From the NCBI GenBank assembly GCA_030017475.1, contig JASEIO010000012.1, forward strand, positions 1-20,658: a stretch of 20,658 nt of DNA. The letters are read 5' to 3'. The stretch's first letter is position 1; the number at the start of each line of letters is the position of its first letter. Source of the stretch: a bacterium (GTDB lineage Bacteria; UBA9089; JASEIO01). Both the position numbers and the translations under genes were made by a program. Under the pieces are notes generated by a model, which ran no database searches, was not told the origin of the DNA, and was given only the letters and a program-made list of their open reading frames with translations. Shown here in pieces: positions 5,571 to 14,222 of the stretch.

Positions 5571-6413
5571 ATGAAACTGGATCTATGTATCATAAAACCT
5601 ATCATAGAAAGGGCACTCTTAGAGGATATAGGTACAGGTGACCTAACTACCAATTTGATGGATTTAAAGGATGAGATTTCGGAAGTGAAGATTGTAGTAA
5701 ATGATGAAGGTATCATTGCCGGATTAGAGGTAGCAGAATTGGTATTCAAGACAGTGGATCCGCAAATAGGATTTACGAAAAAGGTGTCTGATGGAGAAAG
5801 CGTTTCATCTTCGGAAATTGTAGCTTTTATAACCGGCAAGGTGGGTTCAGTGTTATCAAGTGAAAGGGTAGCCTTGAATTTCCTAAGTAGATTATCTGGA
5901 ATTGCAACTAAAACCCGTAAATTTGTTGAGAAGGTTAAGCCTTTTCCGGTAAAGATTGTTGACACAAGAAAAACAACCCCAGGTTTAAGAATCTTAGAGA
6001 GGTATGCTGTAGCCGTTGGTGGAGGGTACAATCATCGCTTTGGGCTTTATGATGGAATACTGATTAAAGATAATCATATTAGAATAGTTGGAGGTGTTGC
6101 GGAAGCTGTAAAACTTGTAAAAAGGAAAGCGACACATACATTAAAGATAGAAATAGAGGTAGAGAATTTAGAACAGGTGAAGGAGGCAGTAGATAGTGGT
6201 GTAGATATTATCATGCTTGATAATATGGATTTTCCTACCTTAAATGAGGCCGTACGATTTATTAAAGGAAATAGTAAAGCGATTATCGAGGTTTCTGGAG
6301 GTGTTTCTCTTTCGAATGTAACCCAAATTGCAGAGACAGGAGTCGATCTCATCTCTATTGGCGAATTAACTCATTCTGCACCGATTGTAGATTACAGTTT
6401 AGAAATAATTTAA
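5571..6413 (+). CDS. nadC: Nicotinate-nucleotide pyrophosphorylase (quinolinate phosphoribosyltransferase)
   Basis: Converts quinolinate and PRPP to nicotinate mononucleotide in de novo NAD synthesis. At 280 residues it is full length. The N-terminal ALLEDIGTGDLTT (15-27) and SERVALNFLSRLSGIAT (97-113) are typical. KIVDTRKTTPGLR (128-140) and GGGYNHRFGLYDGILIKDNH (150-169) form the PRPP and quinolinate pocket, and IEVENLEQ, DIIMLDNM and IEVSGGV complete the barrel. ATG 5571 follows the purH stop by one base, with no clear ribosome site of its own, so translation is probably coupled to purH. nadA and nadB are not in the window. Confidence 0.97.
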   Translation: MKLDLCIIKPIIERALLEDIGTGDLTTNLMDLKDEISEVKIVVNDEGIIAGLEVAELVFKTVDPQIGFTKKVSDGESVSSSEIVAFITGKVGSVLSSERVALNFLSRLSGIATKTRKFVEKVKPFPVKIVDTRKTTPGLRILERYAVAVGGGYNHRFGLYDGILIKDNHIRIVGGVAEAVKLVKRKATHTLKIEIEVENLEQVKEAVDSGVDIIMLDNMDFPTLNEAVRFIKGNSKAIIEVSGGVSLSNVTQIAETGVDLISIGELTHSAPIVDYSLEII

Positions 6414-6422
6414 AGGGAATTT

Positions 6423-7187
6423 ATGCTTTTGACGATAGATATTGGTAATACTACAATCTTTATAGGGATGTATAAAGGCGCAAATTTAGCTGCAAATTTC
6501 AGCTTGAACACTGCAAGAAAAACAGAAGACGAGTATGGTATAGAAATCTTGGAATTGATTAAATATGTCAATATAGATCTTGAAATTACTGGGTGTATTA
6601 TCTCTTGTGTAGTTCCCACTCTCACCCCTATCTTTAAGAAATTGGTAGAAAAATATTTTAAAATAAGCCCTGTGTTTGTAGACCCACTTAAGGTAAGTAT
6701 GCCTATTCGATGTAGCAATCCAAAAGAGATAGGTCAAGATAGAATCGTAAATGCAATAGCAGCATATAAGATTTATGGTGGCCCAAATATTGTAATCGAT
6801 TTTGGAACTGCCACTACCTTTGATGTGGTTTCAAAGGAAGGTGAGTATTTAGGGGGAGCTATTGCACCAGGTATAGGGATTTCAATAGAAGCTCTATCAA
6901 GGCATACTGCTCGTTTACCAAAGGTTGAATTGGTTAAGCCAGGATCTATAATTGGTAAGAATACAGTAGAGGCTTTACAAGTAGGTATATATTATGGATT
7001 TGTAGGGCAAGTGGATGAGATTGTTAGAAGAATTAAAGAAGAATTCACAGAGGAGGTTAAGGTTATTGCTACTGGTGGATTAGCAGAGTTCATAAGCGAT
7101 GGTTCTAAGTATATAGAAATAGTCAATTCTGTCCTTATATTAGAAGGATTGAGAATCATATACGAAGATTTGAAAGGAGGTGGTTAA
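6423..7187 (+). CDS. coaX: Type III pantothenate kinase
   Basis: First step of coenzyme A synthesis: ATP-dependent phosphorylation of pantothenate by the type III enzyme of the ASKHA fold. The 254 residues match the family. It shows the phosphate loop DIGNTTIFIG (6-15), IGQDRIVNA (103-111) with the probable catalytic Asp106, DFGTATTFD (126-134), GGAIAPGIGIS (144-154) and the second phosphate segment ATGGLAEF near the C-terminus. AAAGGGA at 6412-6418 overlaps the nadC stop and serves as ribosome site, pointing to coupled translation. birA, often its neighbour, is absent. The NAD and CoA genes next to each other suggest a cofactor operon. Confidence 0.97.
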   Translation: MLLTIDIGNTTIFIGMYKGANLAANFSLNTARKTEDEYGIEILELIKYVNIDLEITGCIISCVVPTLTPIFKKLVEKYFKISPVFVDPLKVSMPIRCSNPKEIGQDRIVNAIAAYKIYGGPNIVIDFGTATTFDVVSKEGEYLGGAIAPGIGISIEALSRHTARLPKVELVKPGSIIGKNTVEALQVGIYYGFVGQVDEIVRRIKEEFTEEVKVIATGGLAEFISDGSKYIEIVNSVLILEGLRIIYEDLKGGG

Positions 7188-7233
7188 GGGAAATAGAACA
7201 AAACAATAATAGTATAGTTTAAGGAGGATTGAA

Positions 7234-7998
7234 ATGAAGAGGTTATCTATCTTAAGTCTTATAGTGTTTATCTTTTTCGTTGGATGTGCCACTAAGAAAC
7301 AGATAGTTGTACCACCTTTACTTCAAGAAAGATTAGAGAGATTACAAAAAGAAAATGAGGCATTGATTAATGAGAAAAAGGAATGGCAAGAGAAAGAAGA
7401 GACATTAAGGAGAAAGAATAAAGGTTTAGAGGCAAAGATAGTGGATCTTGAGAAAGAGAATGAGGATTTAGTAAAAGATATAGAAGAAAATAGGGTTAAG
7501 AGTGAAAAGGCATTACAAAGATTAAAGGAAGAGAATGAGAGGATCAAAAATGACTTAGAGAGGTATATCAAGGAAGGGAAGGTAGAGATTAAAGAAGAGA
7601 AAAGAGGACTAAAAATAACCTTAATTGATAAGGTCCTTTTTGATACAGGACAAGCAATAATTAAAGAGGATGGTGTTCAGATATTAAATAAGGTAGCAGA
7701 GATTATTAAAAGGCATGAGGATAGAGAGGTAGTAATTGAAGGGCATACTGATTCAGTCCCTATTTGTAACTGGAAATATCCCTCTAATTGGGAACTCTCT
7801 ACAAGACGAGCTACAGAGGTGTTGAAATTTTTTATAAATAAACATGGTATCTCACCTTTACGGCTTCAGGCAACAGGATATGGGGAATATAGACCAATAG
7901 CCACAAATGAAACCGAAGAGGGAAGAAAGAAAAATAGAAGGGTGGAGATTATCCTCTTACCAGCAGATTATCTTAGAGAGGTAACTACCCTACAGTAA
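7234..7998 (+). CDS. OmpA/MotB-type peptidoglycan-binding lipoprotein with coiled-coil stalk
   Basis: An envelope protein of 254 residues. The N-terminal signal MKRLSILSLIVFIFF ends at a lipobox-like FVGC, giving lipidated Cys18; Phe at -3 is less usual. Residues about 30-118 are a charged Glu/Lys heptad-rich coiled coil. Residues about 125-243 are an OmpA C-terminal domain with VLFDTGQA, the peptidoglycan-binding IEGHTDS (168-174, Asp173), YPSNWELSTRRA (182-193) and GYGEYRP plus GRKKNRRVEI. YPSNWELS is a MotB-like feature, but there is no MotB transmembrane segment, so it is not a stator protein. It most likely tethers the outer membrane or an envelope complex to the cell wall. AAGGAGG at 7221-7227 is a strong ribosome site 6 nt before the ATG. 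Convergent with dapL. Confidence 0.9.
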   Translation: MKRLSILSLIVFIFFVGCATKKQIVVPPLLQERLERLQKENEALINEKKEWQEKEETLRRKNKGLEAKIVDLEKENEDLVKDIEENRVKSEKALQRLKEENERIKNDLERYIKEGKVEIKEEKRGLKITLIDKVLFDTGQAIIKEDGVQILNKVAEIIKRHEDREVVIEGHTDSVPICNWKYPSNWELSTRRATEVLKFFINKHGISPLRLQATGYGEYRPIATNETEEGRKKNRRVEIILLPADYLREVTTLQ

Positions 7999-8009
7999 GA
8001 GATAGAAAT

Positions 8010-9164
8010 CTATAATTGTAAACCTTTTATCCTTTCCACAGCCTCCTTTAGTCTTTCTTTATCTACGGTTAAGGCAATCCTTATGTATCCTTCACCATAC
8101 TTTCCAAAGCCAATACCAGGGGTAGTTACAATTCCGCAATGCCTTAGTAATGTCTTTGTAAACTCGATGGATGTATACTTAGGTGGTATAGGTATCCACA
8201 CGTAAAATGTAGCCTTTGGCTTTACTACCCTCCAACCTATATCATCTAATCCATCTACCAAAATGTCCCGTCTTTCTTTATAAACAACTTGCATCTCCTT
8301 TACACAGGTTTTATCTGAAGCCAATGCAGTAATCCCTGCATATTGGATAGCACGGAACACCCCTGAGTCAAGGTTTGATTTTACCTTACCCAAAAGGGAG
8401 ATGATCTCTTTATTTCCTACTGCAAACCCGATTCTCCATCCAGTCATATTAAAGGTCTTTGATAAAGAATGAAATTCCACTCCTACATCTTTCCCACCTT
8501 CAACCTGTAAAAAACTTGGTGCCCTATACCCATCATATGTAATCTCTGAATAGGTAGCATCATGACATATCACTATATTATGTCTTTCAGCAAATCTTAC
8601 CACATGCCTAAAAAATTCAACTGGACATACAGCTCCGGTAGGATTGTTTGGGTAATTCAAAAATAATATCTTTGTCCTTTTTAGGATTGATTCCGGAATA
8701 GAATCCAAATCAGGCAAGAAATCATTCCCTTTTAAAAGTGGCAACATATAAGGTTCTCCAGAAGCCAAGATTGTTCCTGCCTGGTAAACAGGATAGCCTG
8801 GATTTGGGGTAAGTACAACATCCCCTGGATTTATAAATGCAAGGGGGAGATGCCCAATCCCCTCTTTAGCTCCAATTAAAGTTAAAACCTCTGTTTCTGG
8901 ATCTAACTTAACACCAAATCTTTCTTTATACCATCCAGCTACTGCCTCTCGAAATCTAAGTAAGCCTTCATATGATGGATAACGGTGATTTTCCTTTTCT
9001 CCCAAGGCATCTTTCATGGCTTGGATTATATGGACAGGGGTTGGTTTATCTGGATCACCAACCCCTAAATCAATCAAGTCTTTCCCTTCCTTTTCTTTCA
9101 TTCTATCTATTTCAACGAATAAATAGGTAGGTAGATTTTTAATCCTTTCTGCCTCCTCTATCAT
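8010..9164 (-). CDS. dapL: LL-diaminopimelate aminotransferase
   Basis: PLP class I/II aminotransferase converting tetrahydrodipicolinate directly to LL-diaminopimelate, for lysine and peptidoglycan. The 384 residues include LGVGDPDKPTP (33-43) and ENHRYPSYEG (58-67), both typical of DapL, NYPNNPTGA (170-178), Asp202 and Tyr205 in CHDATYSE, and the Schiff-base Lys236 in FHSLSKTFNMTGWRIGF with Arg244. The assignment to DapL rather than a related alanine or aspartate aminotransferase rests on the N-terminal motifs. ATG 9164 lies 1 nt after the uvrA stop, with GGGGGA as ribosome site, so it is the last gene of the origin operon and translationally coupled. No hairpin terminator is visible after it. 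Confidence 0.9.
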   Translation of the reverse strand: MIEEAERIKNLPTYLFVEIDRMKEKEGKDLIDLGVGDPDKPTPVHIIQAMKDALGEKENHRYPSYEGLLRFREAVAGWYKERFGVKLDPETEVLTLIGAKEGIGHLPLAFINPGDVVLTPNPGYPVYQAGTILASGEPYMLPLLKGNDFLPDLDSIPESILKRTKILFLNYPNNPTGAVCPVEFFRHVVRFAERHNIVICHDATYSEITYDGYRAPSFLQVEGGKDVGVEFHSLSKTFNMTGWRIGFAVGNKEIISLLGKVKSNLDSGVFRAIQYAGITALASDKTCVKEMQVVYKERRDILVDGLDDIGWRVVKPKATFYVWIPIPPKYTSIEFTKTLLRHCGIVTTPGIGFGKYGEGYIRIALTVDKERLKEAVERIKGLQL

Positions 9165-9165
9165 T

Positions 9166-11691
9166 TCATCCCCCTAATACCTTAGTTAAAAATTGTCCTG
9201 TATAAGAACTATCGTTCATCTTTACCTCTTCAGGTGTACCAACGGCAACTATCTCCCCTCCTTTTTCACCACCTTCAGGACCTAAATCGATTATATAATC
9301 AGCTGTCTTTATCACGTCCATATTGTGCTCAATAACCACAACAGTATTTCCATTATCTACTAACCTAAACAAAACATCTAATAACCGTTGAACATCAGCA
9401 AAATGCAGACCTGTAGTTGGTTCATCAAGTAAATAAAGGGTTCTGCAAGTTTTGGTTTTTGAAAGTTCACTTGCCAATTTTATTCTTTGAGCCTCTCCCG
9501 AAGATAAAGTGGGAGCAGGTTGTCCAAGTTTTATATAGCCTAATCCAACATCATCTAATGTTTCTAAGTATCTGAAGATAGCAGGGATATTTTTAAAGAA
9601 CCTTTTTGCCTCTGCGACACTCATCGATAAAACCTGAGCTATATTTTTACCCTTATATTTAACCTCTAATGTCTCCTGGTTATATCTTTTCCCTTTACAA
9701 ACCTCGCAACGTACATAGACATCTGGCAAAAAATGCATCTCAATCTTTATAATCCCATCTCCAAGGCAGGCTTCACATCTCCCACCTTTTACATTAAAAC
9801 TGAATCTTCCAGGCCTATATCCCCTTATCTTTGACTCAGGAATTTGAGAGAATAGTTGTCTAATATGGGTAAATACCCCTGTATAGGTCGAAGGATTTGA
9901 TTTAGGTGTTCTACCAATAGGAGACTGATCAACTATTATTACCCGATCTATATACTGTAATCCAGTAATCCTTTCATATCCAGAAGGTCTGGGATTAGTC
10001 CTTCTTGATAGATGATGCTGTAGTGCAGGATAAAGAATCTCTTTCATTAAGGTACTCTTTCCAGAACCAGATACACCAGTAATGCATACAAATCGCTGTA
10101 AAGGAATCGAAACCCTTATATTTTTTAAATTGTGCTTTTTTGCCCCTATTATCTCTAAAAATCTATTTTGACCATTTCTTCTATGCCTTGGAACAGATAT
10201 TTTCAGCTCCCCTTTTAAATATCTTCCGGTCAGTGAATTGGAATTATTAATCAATTCTAAAGGTGTTCCGCTGAATATTACATAACCTCCATCCTCACCT
10301 GCTCCAGGTCCTAAATCAATTACATAATCAGAATGCCTAATTGTAGCCTCATCATGCTCTACTACAATTAATGTATTTCCTAAATCCCTTAATTTGCATA
10401 AGGTATTTAACAACCTTTTGATATCCCTTTGATGTAAACCAATGGATGGTTCATCTAAGATATATAAAACACCCATTAGACCAGATCCAATCTGAGTAGC
10501 CAATCTTATCCTTTGAGTCTCTCCCCCTGAAAGTGTTTCTGATCTTCTATCTAAGGTTAAATAGTCTAATCCTACATCTATTAAAAAATCTAATCTGGCT
10601 CTAATCTCCTTTAAAACCTCGCAAGCAATATCTTCTTGATGCGGAGATAACTTAAGATTTTCAAAAAACTCTTTTGCCCCTTTAATTGAAAGCCTGCTAA
10701 TATCAAAGATTGTCTTATTGGCTATAGTAACAGATAGACTTTCCTTTTTTAATCTTGCCCCATTGCACTCACGACAAGGAGCTTCAGATAAAAGACTTGC
10801 AATCTCATCCATTTCATAATCTGACTTTTCTCTTAATTCTATTCCAAGCCCTCCACAGGCTGAACAAGCGCCATAAGGGGAGTTAAAGGAAAACATTCGA
10901 GGGGATAGTTCTTCATACGTTATCCCACAATTTAAACAAGAAAGATCTTCAGAGAATAGAAGTTCTGACTTCCCATTGATACTAACTATTACTCTTCCAG
11001 AACCAAGTCTTAATGCTGTCTCCACAGAATCAGCCAATCTTGTAGTAACATCTTTTTTTATAGATAATCTATCTATAACCACTTCAATATCATGCCGCTT
11101 GTTTTTTTCTAAAGTCGATATGTCAGAAAGATCATATATTACACTATCTACCCTAACCCGAACATACCCTTCTCTTCTTACTTGTTCAAAAACCTGTTTG
11201 TATTCTCCTTTTCTTCCTCGTACTATTGGAGCTAAAATTTGAACCTTTGTTCCAAGAGGTAATGAATTAATTTGATCTATTATAACATCTACCGATTGTT
11301 TCCTTATCTCCATACCACATCTGTAACAATGAGGTTTACCAATTTTAGCAAAAAGGAGCCTTAAATAATCATAAATCTCTGTTTGGGTTCCCACTGTTGA
11401 TCTTGGGTTTTTTGCCACCTTCCTTTGTTCAATAGAGATTGCAGGAGACAAACCTTCAATATATTCCACATCTGGTTTTCCTATCTGTTCCAAAAATTGT
11501 CTGGCATAGGAAGATAAAGATTTTACATATCTTCTTTGTCCTTCAGCATAGATTGTGTCAAATGCTAAAGATGATTTCCCTGATCCAGAGAGTCCTGTAA
11601 TTACAACTAATTTATCTCTTGGAATCCGTAAGTCTATATTTTTCAAATTGTGTACTTTAGCCCCTTTAATAACAATTGCATCCAAACCCAT
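9166..11691 (-). CDS. uvrA: Excinuclease ABC subunit A, lacking the insertion domain
   Basis: DNA-damage recognition ATPase of nucleotide excision repair. Both ABC modules are present: Walker [10 protein letters not shown] (33-41) and GVSGSGKST (539-547), signatures LSGGETQR (387-394) and LSSGEAQR (729-736), Walker B ILDEPS and LLDEPT. The UvrB-binding region (about 120-250) is present, as are zinc pairs C122/C125 with C252/C255, and C639/C642 with C662/C665. The protein has 841 residues against about 940 usual. The missing part is the insertion domain: C276/C279 and C306/C309 are only 26 residues apart, where I expect about 100 more. Both flanks are in one frame, so this is not a frameshift. 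The UvrB-binding domain separates it from UvrA2 proteins. Starts 4 nt after the HD-GYP gene stop; dapL follows. Confidence 0.96.
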   Translation of the reverse strand: MGLDAIVIKGAKVHNLKNIDLRIPRDKLVVITGLSGSGKSSLAFDTIYAEGQRRYVKSLSSYARQFLEQIGKPDVEYIEGLSPAISIEQRKVAKNPRSTVGTQTEIYDYLRLLFAKIGKPHCYRCGMEIRKQSVDVIIDQINSLPLGTKVQILAPIVRGRKGEYKQVFEQVRREGYVRVRVDSVIYDLSDISTLEKNKRHDIEVVIDRLSIKKDVTTRLADSVETALRLGSGRVIVSINGKSELLFSEDLSCLNCGITYEELSPRMFSFNSPYGACSACGGLGIELREKSDYEMDEIASLLSEAPCRECNGARLKKESLSVTIANKTIFDISRLSIKGAKEFFENLKLSPHQEDIACEVLKEIRARLDFLIDVGLDYLTLDRRSETLSGGETQRIRLATQIGSGLMGVLYILDEPSIGLHQRDIKRLLNTLCKLRDLGNTLIVVEHDEATIRHSDYVIDLGPGAGEDGGYVIFSGTPLELINNSNSLTGRYLKGELKISVPRHRRNGQNRFLEIIGAKKHNLKNIRVSIPLQRFVCITGVSGSGKSTLMKEILYPALQHHLSRRTNPRPSGYERITGLQYIDRVIIVDQSPIGRTPKSNPSTYTGVFTHIRQLFSQIPESKIRGYRPGRFSFNVKGGRCEACLGDGIIKIEMHFLPDVYVRCEVCKGKRYNQETLEVKYKGKNIAQVLSMSVAEAKRFFKNIPAIFRYLETLDDVGLGYIKLGQPAPTLSSGEAQRIKLASELSKTKTCRTLYLLDEPTTGLHFADVQRLLDVLFRLVDNGNTVVVIEHNMDVIKTADYIIDLGPEGGEKGGEIVAVGTPEEVKMNDSSYTGQFLTKVLGG

Positions 11692-11695
11692 TTAT

Positions 11696-12679
11696 TTACC
11701 CATTTTCATTTGTCTTCTGTCTTCGATAGATCTTAACAAACAAGTCTGCTAAGTAAGGATCAAATTGAATGCCCTTATTTTTCATTATCTCTCTAATTGC
11801 CTCTTCTTCAGACATCTTTTTTCGGTAGGGTCTATTTGAGGTCATGGCATCAAATGCATCCGAAATAGCAACTATCCTTGACTCTCTTGGGATTTCTTCT
11901 CCTTTAAGTCCAATAGGGTAACCTCTTCCATCCCATCTTTCATGATGATGCCTGACTATAATTGCGGCATCCCTTAGAGGTCTTATTGGTTCAATTATCT
12001 GTGCACCGATTAAGGGATGATTTTTGATTAATGAAAACTCATCATCTGTTAATTTGCCCTGTTTATGAAGGATCAATTCAGATGTACCAATCTTCCCAAT
12101 ATCATGTAAAATAGCCGCATATTCAAGCATTTTTAATGACTCTATAGGAAAATCACCCAATCTTTTCGCAAGTTCTAAGGAATATTTAGTCACCCTTTCA
12201 GAATGTCCCGAGGTATATGGGTCTTTTGCTTCTATTGCTATTACTAACGACTTAATGATACTTATGAATAATTCATCTAAATCTTGAGCGGTGGATAAGG
12301 CCTTTTCCTTTGATTTTCGGAGAGTTTCTCCCATTTTGTTAACTGCCTCTACCAATTCACCAATTTCTCCACCTACATCTACTTCAATCCTTTTTGTTAC
12401 CCCTTCCGAAACTATCCTTTGTGTCAATTCAGTTATTTTGTGAAGAGGTTTGGTAAGGGTTCTTGTAACTATAAAACTTATCCCAAAGGATATGGCTATG
12501 GAGATGAAGTAAGTGATTAGGAAATCTCTATCGATTACATCTATGACCTCATTTATATCCTCTACCTTGGAGATGTCTGCCTTCGTCTTGTAATAAAACA
12601 ATAGACTTGCAAAGGTTATTAATACAAATACCACAGCCCCGATTTTTATTTGTAAATGTATTCCTTTGTATCTCTTCAA
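11696..12679 (-). CDS. Membrane-bound HAMP/HD-GYP domain protein, probable c-di-GMP phosphodiesterase
   Basis: Inner-membrane signalling protein of 327 residues. Two transmembrane segments (about 12-30 and 53-71) enclose a loop of only about 22 residues, too short for a sensor domain. A HAMP linker (about 72-125) follows, then the HD-GYP domain (about 135-318). All catalytic motifs are present: SGHSERV (157-163), HDIGKIG (192-198) with the HD pair, [13 protein letters not shown] (243-255) and [14 protein letters not shown]. This subtype hydrolyses c-di-GMP. The start is TTG at 12679, 4 nt after the parB stop; the AGG in the parB end serves as ribosome site. Its place between parB and uvrA in an origin operon is unusual and suggests co-regulation with growth. 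Specific input unknown. Confidence 0.92.
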   Translation of the reverse strand: MKRYKGIHLQIKIGAVVFVLITFASLLFYYKTKADISKVEDINEVIDVIDRDFLITYFISIAISFGISFIVTRTLTKPLHKITELTQRIVSEGVTKRIEVDVGGEIGELVEAVNKMGETLRKSKEKALSTAQDLDELFISIIKSLVIAIEAKDPYTSGHSERVTKYSLELAKRLGDFPIESLKMLEYAAILHDIGKIGTSELILHKQGKLTDDEFSLIKNHPLIGAQIIEPIRPLRDAAIIVRHHHERWDGRGYPIGLKGEEIPRESRIVAISDAFDAMTSNRPYRKKMSEEEAIREIMKNKGIQFDPYLADLFVKIYRRQKTNENG

Positions 12680-12683
12680 TCTC

Positions 12684-13469
12684 TTACCTTAAGCGTTCAA
12701 ATATCCTTTCTAAATCTGAGCTTGAGTAATATTCAATAATAATTTTCCCTTTTCCAGACCTAATCTCATTTATCTTTACCTTTGTTCCTAACGCCTTCAT
12801 AAGCTCTCCCTCCCATATAGAAAGCATTGGATCAGGTAAAATACCTCCTTGCTTGGGTGAAGTTTCTTCTCTGGCTATATTTTTAACCATCCTTTCAGTT
12901 TCTCTTACAGAAAGCCCCTGTTTGATTATCTTCTTACATACCTCAATTTGCTGAAATTTGCTTTCTAATCCCAATAAGGCCCTTCCATGTCCTGGAGTAA
13001 TTGCCCCATTAATAATCTCATTTTGTACCTCAACAGGCAATTTTAGAAGTCTAACTGAATTTGTAATTGTTGTCCTATCCTTCCCTAATCTCTCAGCCAA
13101 ATCGTCCTGAGTTAAATCATATTCAATTAGAAGTCTTTTATAGATTTCTGCTTCTTCAATCGGGTTTAGATCTTCCCTTTGGATATTTTCAACCAATGCC
13201 AATTCCAATAACTCCCGGTCATCGACCTCTTTTATTATGGCAGGGATCTTTTCTAATCCATTCAATTTGGCTGCAAGAAGTCTTCTTTCTCCAATTATCA
13301 GTTCATAGCCTTTTTCTTTCTTCCTAACCACAATTGGTTGAATAATTCCCTTTTTTTCAATAGATGCAGCAAGTTCCCTCAACGCATTTTCATCAAAACC
13401 TCTCCTTAATCGATATTTGCTTTGTACAACCTCTTCAATCCTAATCTCTCTGACTTCTGAATCTTGCAT
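12684..13469 (-). CDS. parB: Chromosome partitioning protein ParB (Spo0J-type), no ParA-contact N-terminus
   Basis: CTP-dependent DNA clamp that loads at parS and spreads. In 261 residues it shows the nuclease-like/CTP-binding core GIIQPIVVRK (41-50), IIGERRLLAA (58-67) and ALVENIQRED (91-100), the helix-turn-helix LTQDDLAERLGKDRTTITNSVRLL (119-142, read in two parts), TPGHGRALL and a C-terminal dimerisation region like Spo0J (KIIIEYYSSSDLERI). It starts directly at the domain: the usual GLGRGL-x-AL peptide that stimulates ParA is missing. Extension upstream is excluded by an in-frame TAA four codons before the ATG. AGGAGAAAGGAG is a strong ribosome site. parA, normally between rsmG and parB, is absent. 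A Noc-like role is possible, but the C-terminus and the nearby consensus parS favour ParB. Confidence 0.93.
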   Translation of the reverse strand: MQDSEVREIRIEEVVQSKYRLRRGFDENALRELAASIEKKGIIQPIVVRKKEKGYELIIGERRLLAAKLNGLEKIPAIIKEVDDRELLELALVENIQREDLNPIEEAEIYKRLLIEYDLTQDDLAERLGKDRTTITNSVRLLKLPVEVQNEIINGAITPGHGRALLGLESKFQQIEVCKKIIKQGLSVRETERMVKNIAREETSPKQGGILPDPMLSIWEGELMKALGTKVKINEIRSGKGKIIIEYYSSSDLERIFERLR

Positions 13470-13481
13470 CTCCTTTCTCCT

Positions 13482-14222
13482 TTATAATGGTCTTTTCTTT
13501 GGAATACCGATACCTCTTGGATACCTAATTGGTGTACACTTCTCTTTTTCTATAATAACCAAATTCCTTACCTGATTTATAAATGGAAGGATAATCTTAT
13601 TTACACCAACCACCTTTCCCCCTAAAATTGAGATTGCATTTTCTGCCTTTTCTATTTCTTCTCCTATCTCCTTTCCTTTAAGGGCAATAAAAACTCCTTC
13701 CTTTCTCAAGAGTGGTAAACATAACTCTATTAAAATTCTTAATTCACTCACTGCACGAGATAAAACTACATCGTATCCATTTCTATATCCAGCCTTCCTT
13801 CCATATTCTTCTGCTCTACCCCAAAGTATCTCCACCCTATCTAATTTAAGGGCGCTCTTTATATATTTAAGAAAATCGCTCTTTTTTTTATTGGCCTCAA
13901 GCAAGGTCAAGTTTATCTCTGGAAAATAGACCTTCACTGGAATCCCAGGAAAGCCAGCTCCAGTACCTATGTCGATAACCCTTTCCCCTTTAAAAAATCG
14001 GTAAATTTTAGTACAGGTTAATGAATCTAAAAAATGCTTGATAATTATATCTTCGGGATTTTTGATACCAGTTAGATTCATCTTTTTGTTCCATTCTTTG
14101 AGTATCTCTAAGTAGGTGAAAAATTGGTATATCTTATGCTCATCAGGTTCTATCCCAAGATGTATTAATCCCTTTATGAACAGGTTCTTTAAATATTCAA
14201 TATCTATCTTTACATCTTGCAT
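13482..14222 (-). CDS. rsmG: 16S rRNA (guanine-N7) methyltransferase RsmG (GidB)
   Basis: SAM-dependent methylation of G527 (E. coli numbering) in 16S rRNA. The 246 residues contain [21 protein letters not shown] (48-68, read in two parts), the SAM-binding [14 protein letters not shown] (82-95), [12 protein letters not shown] and VLSRAVSEL, all typical. It is slightly longer than usual because of a basic C-terminal tail. ATG 14222 is the only in-frame start near the expected N-terminus and overlaps the end of mnmG by 26 nt. The parB gene follows after 12 nt. Confidence 0.97.
   Translation of the reverse strand: MQDVKIDIEYLKNLFIKGLIHLGIEPDEHKIYQFFTYLEILKEWNKKMNLTGIKNPEDIIIKHFLDSLTCTKIYRFFKGERVIDIGTGAGFPGIPVKVYFPEINLTLLEANKKKSDFLKYIKSALKLDRVEILWGRAEEYGRKAGYRNGYDVVLSRAVSELRILIELCLPLLRKEGVFIALKGKEIGEEIEKAENAISILGGKVVGVNKIILPFINQVRNLVIIEKEKCTPIRYPRGIGIPKKRPL

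Noticed and set aside
5486-6031. 181-codon open frame on the - strand
   Set aside because: Antisense to the purH end and nadC, Ser/Thr-rich, no motif and no ribosome site. Shadow frame.
9166-11691. UvrA shortness as a frameshift or pseudogene
   Set aside because: The frame is continuous, both ABC modules and all zinc cysteines are intact, and the missing part corresponds to one discrete domain.
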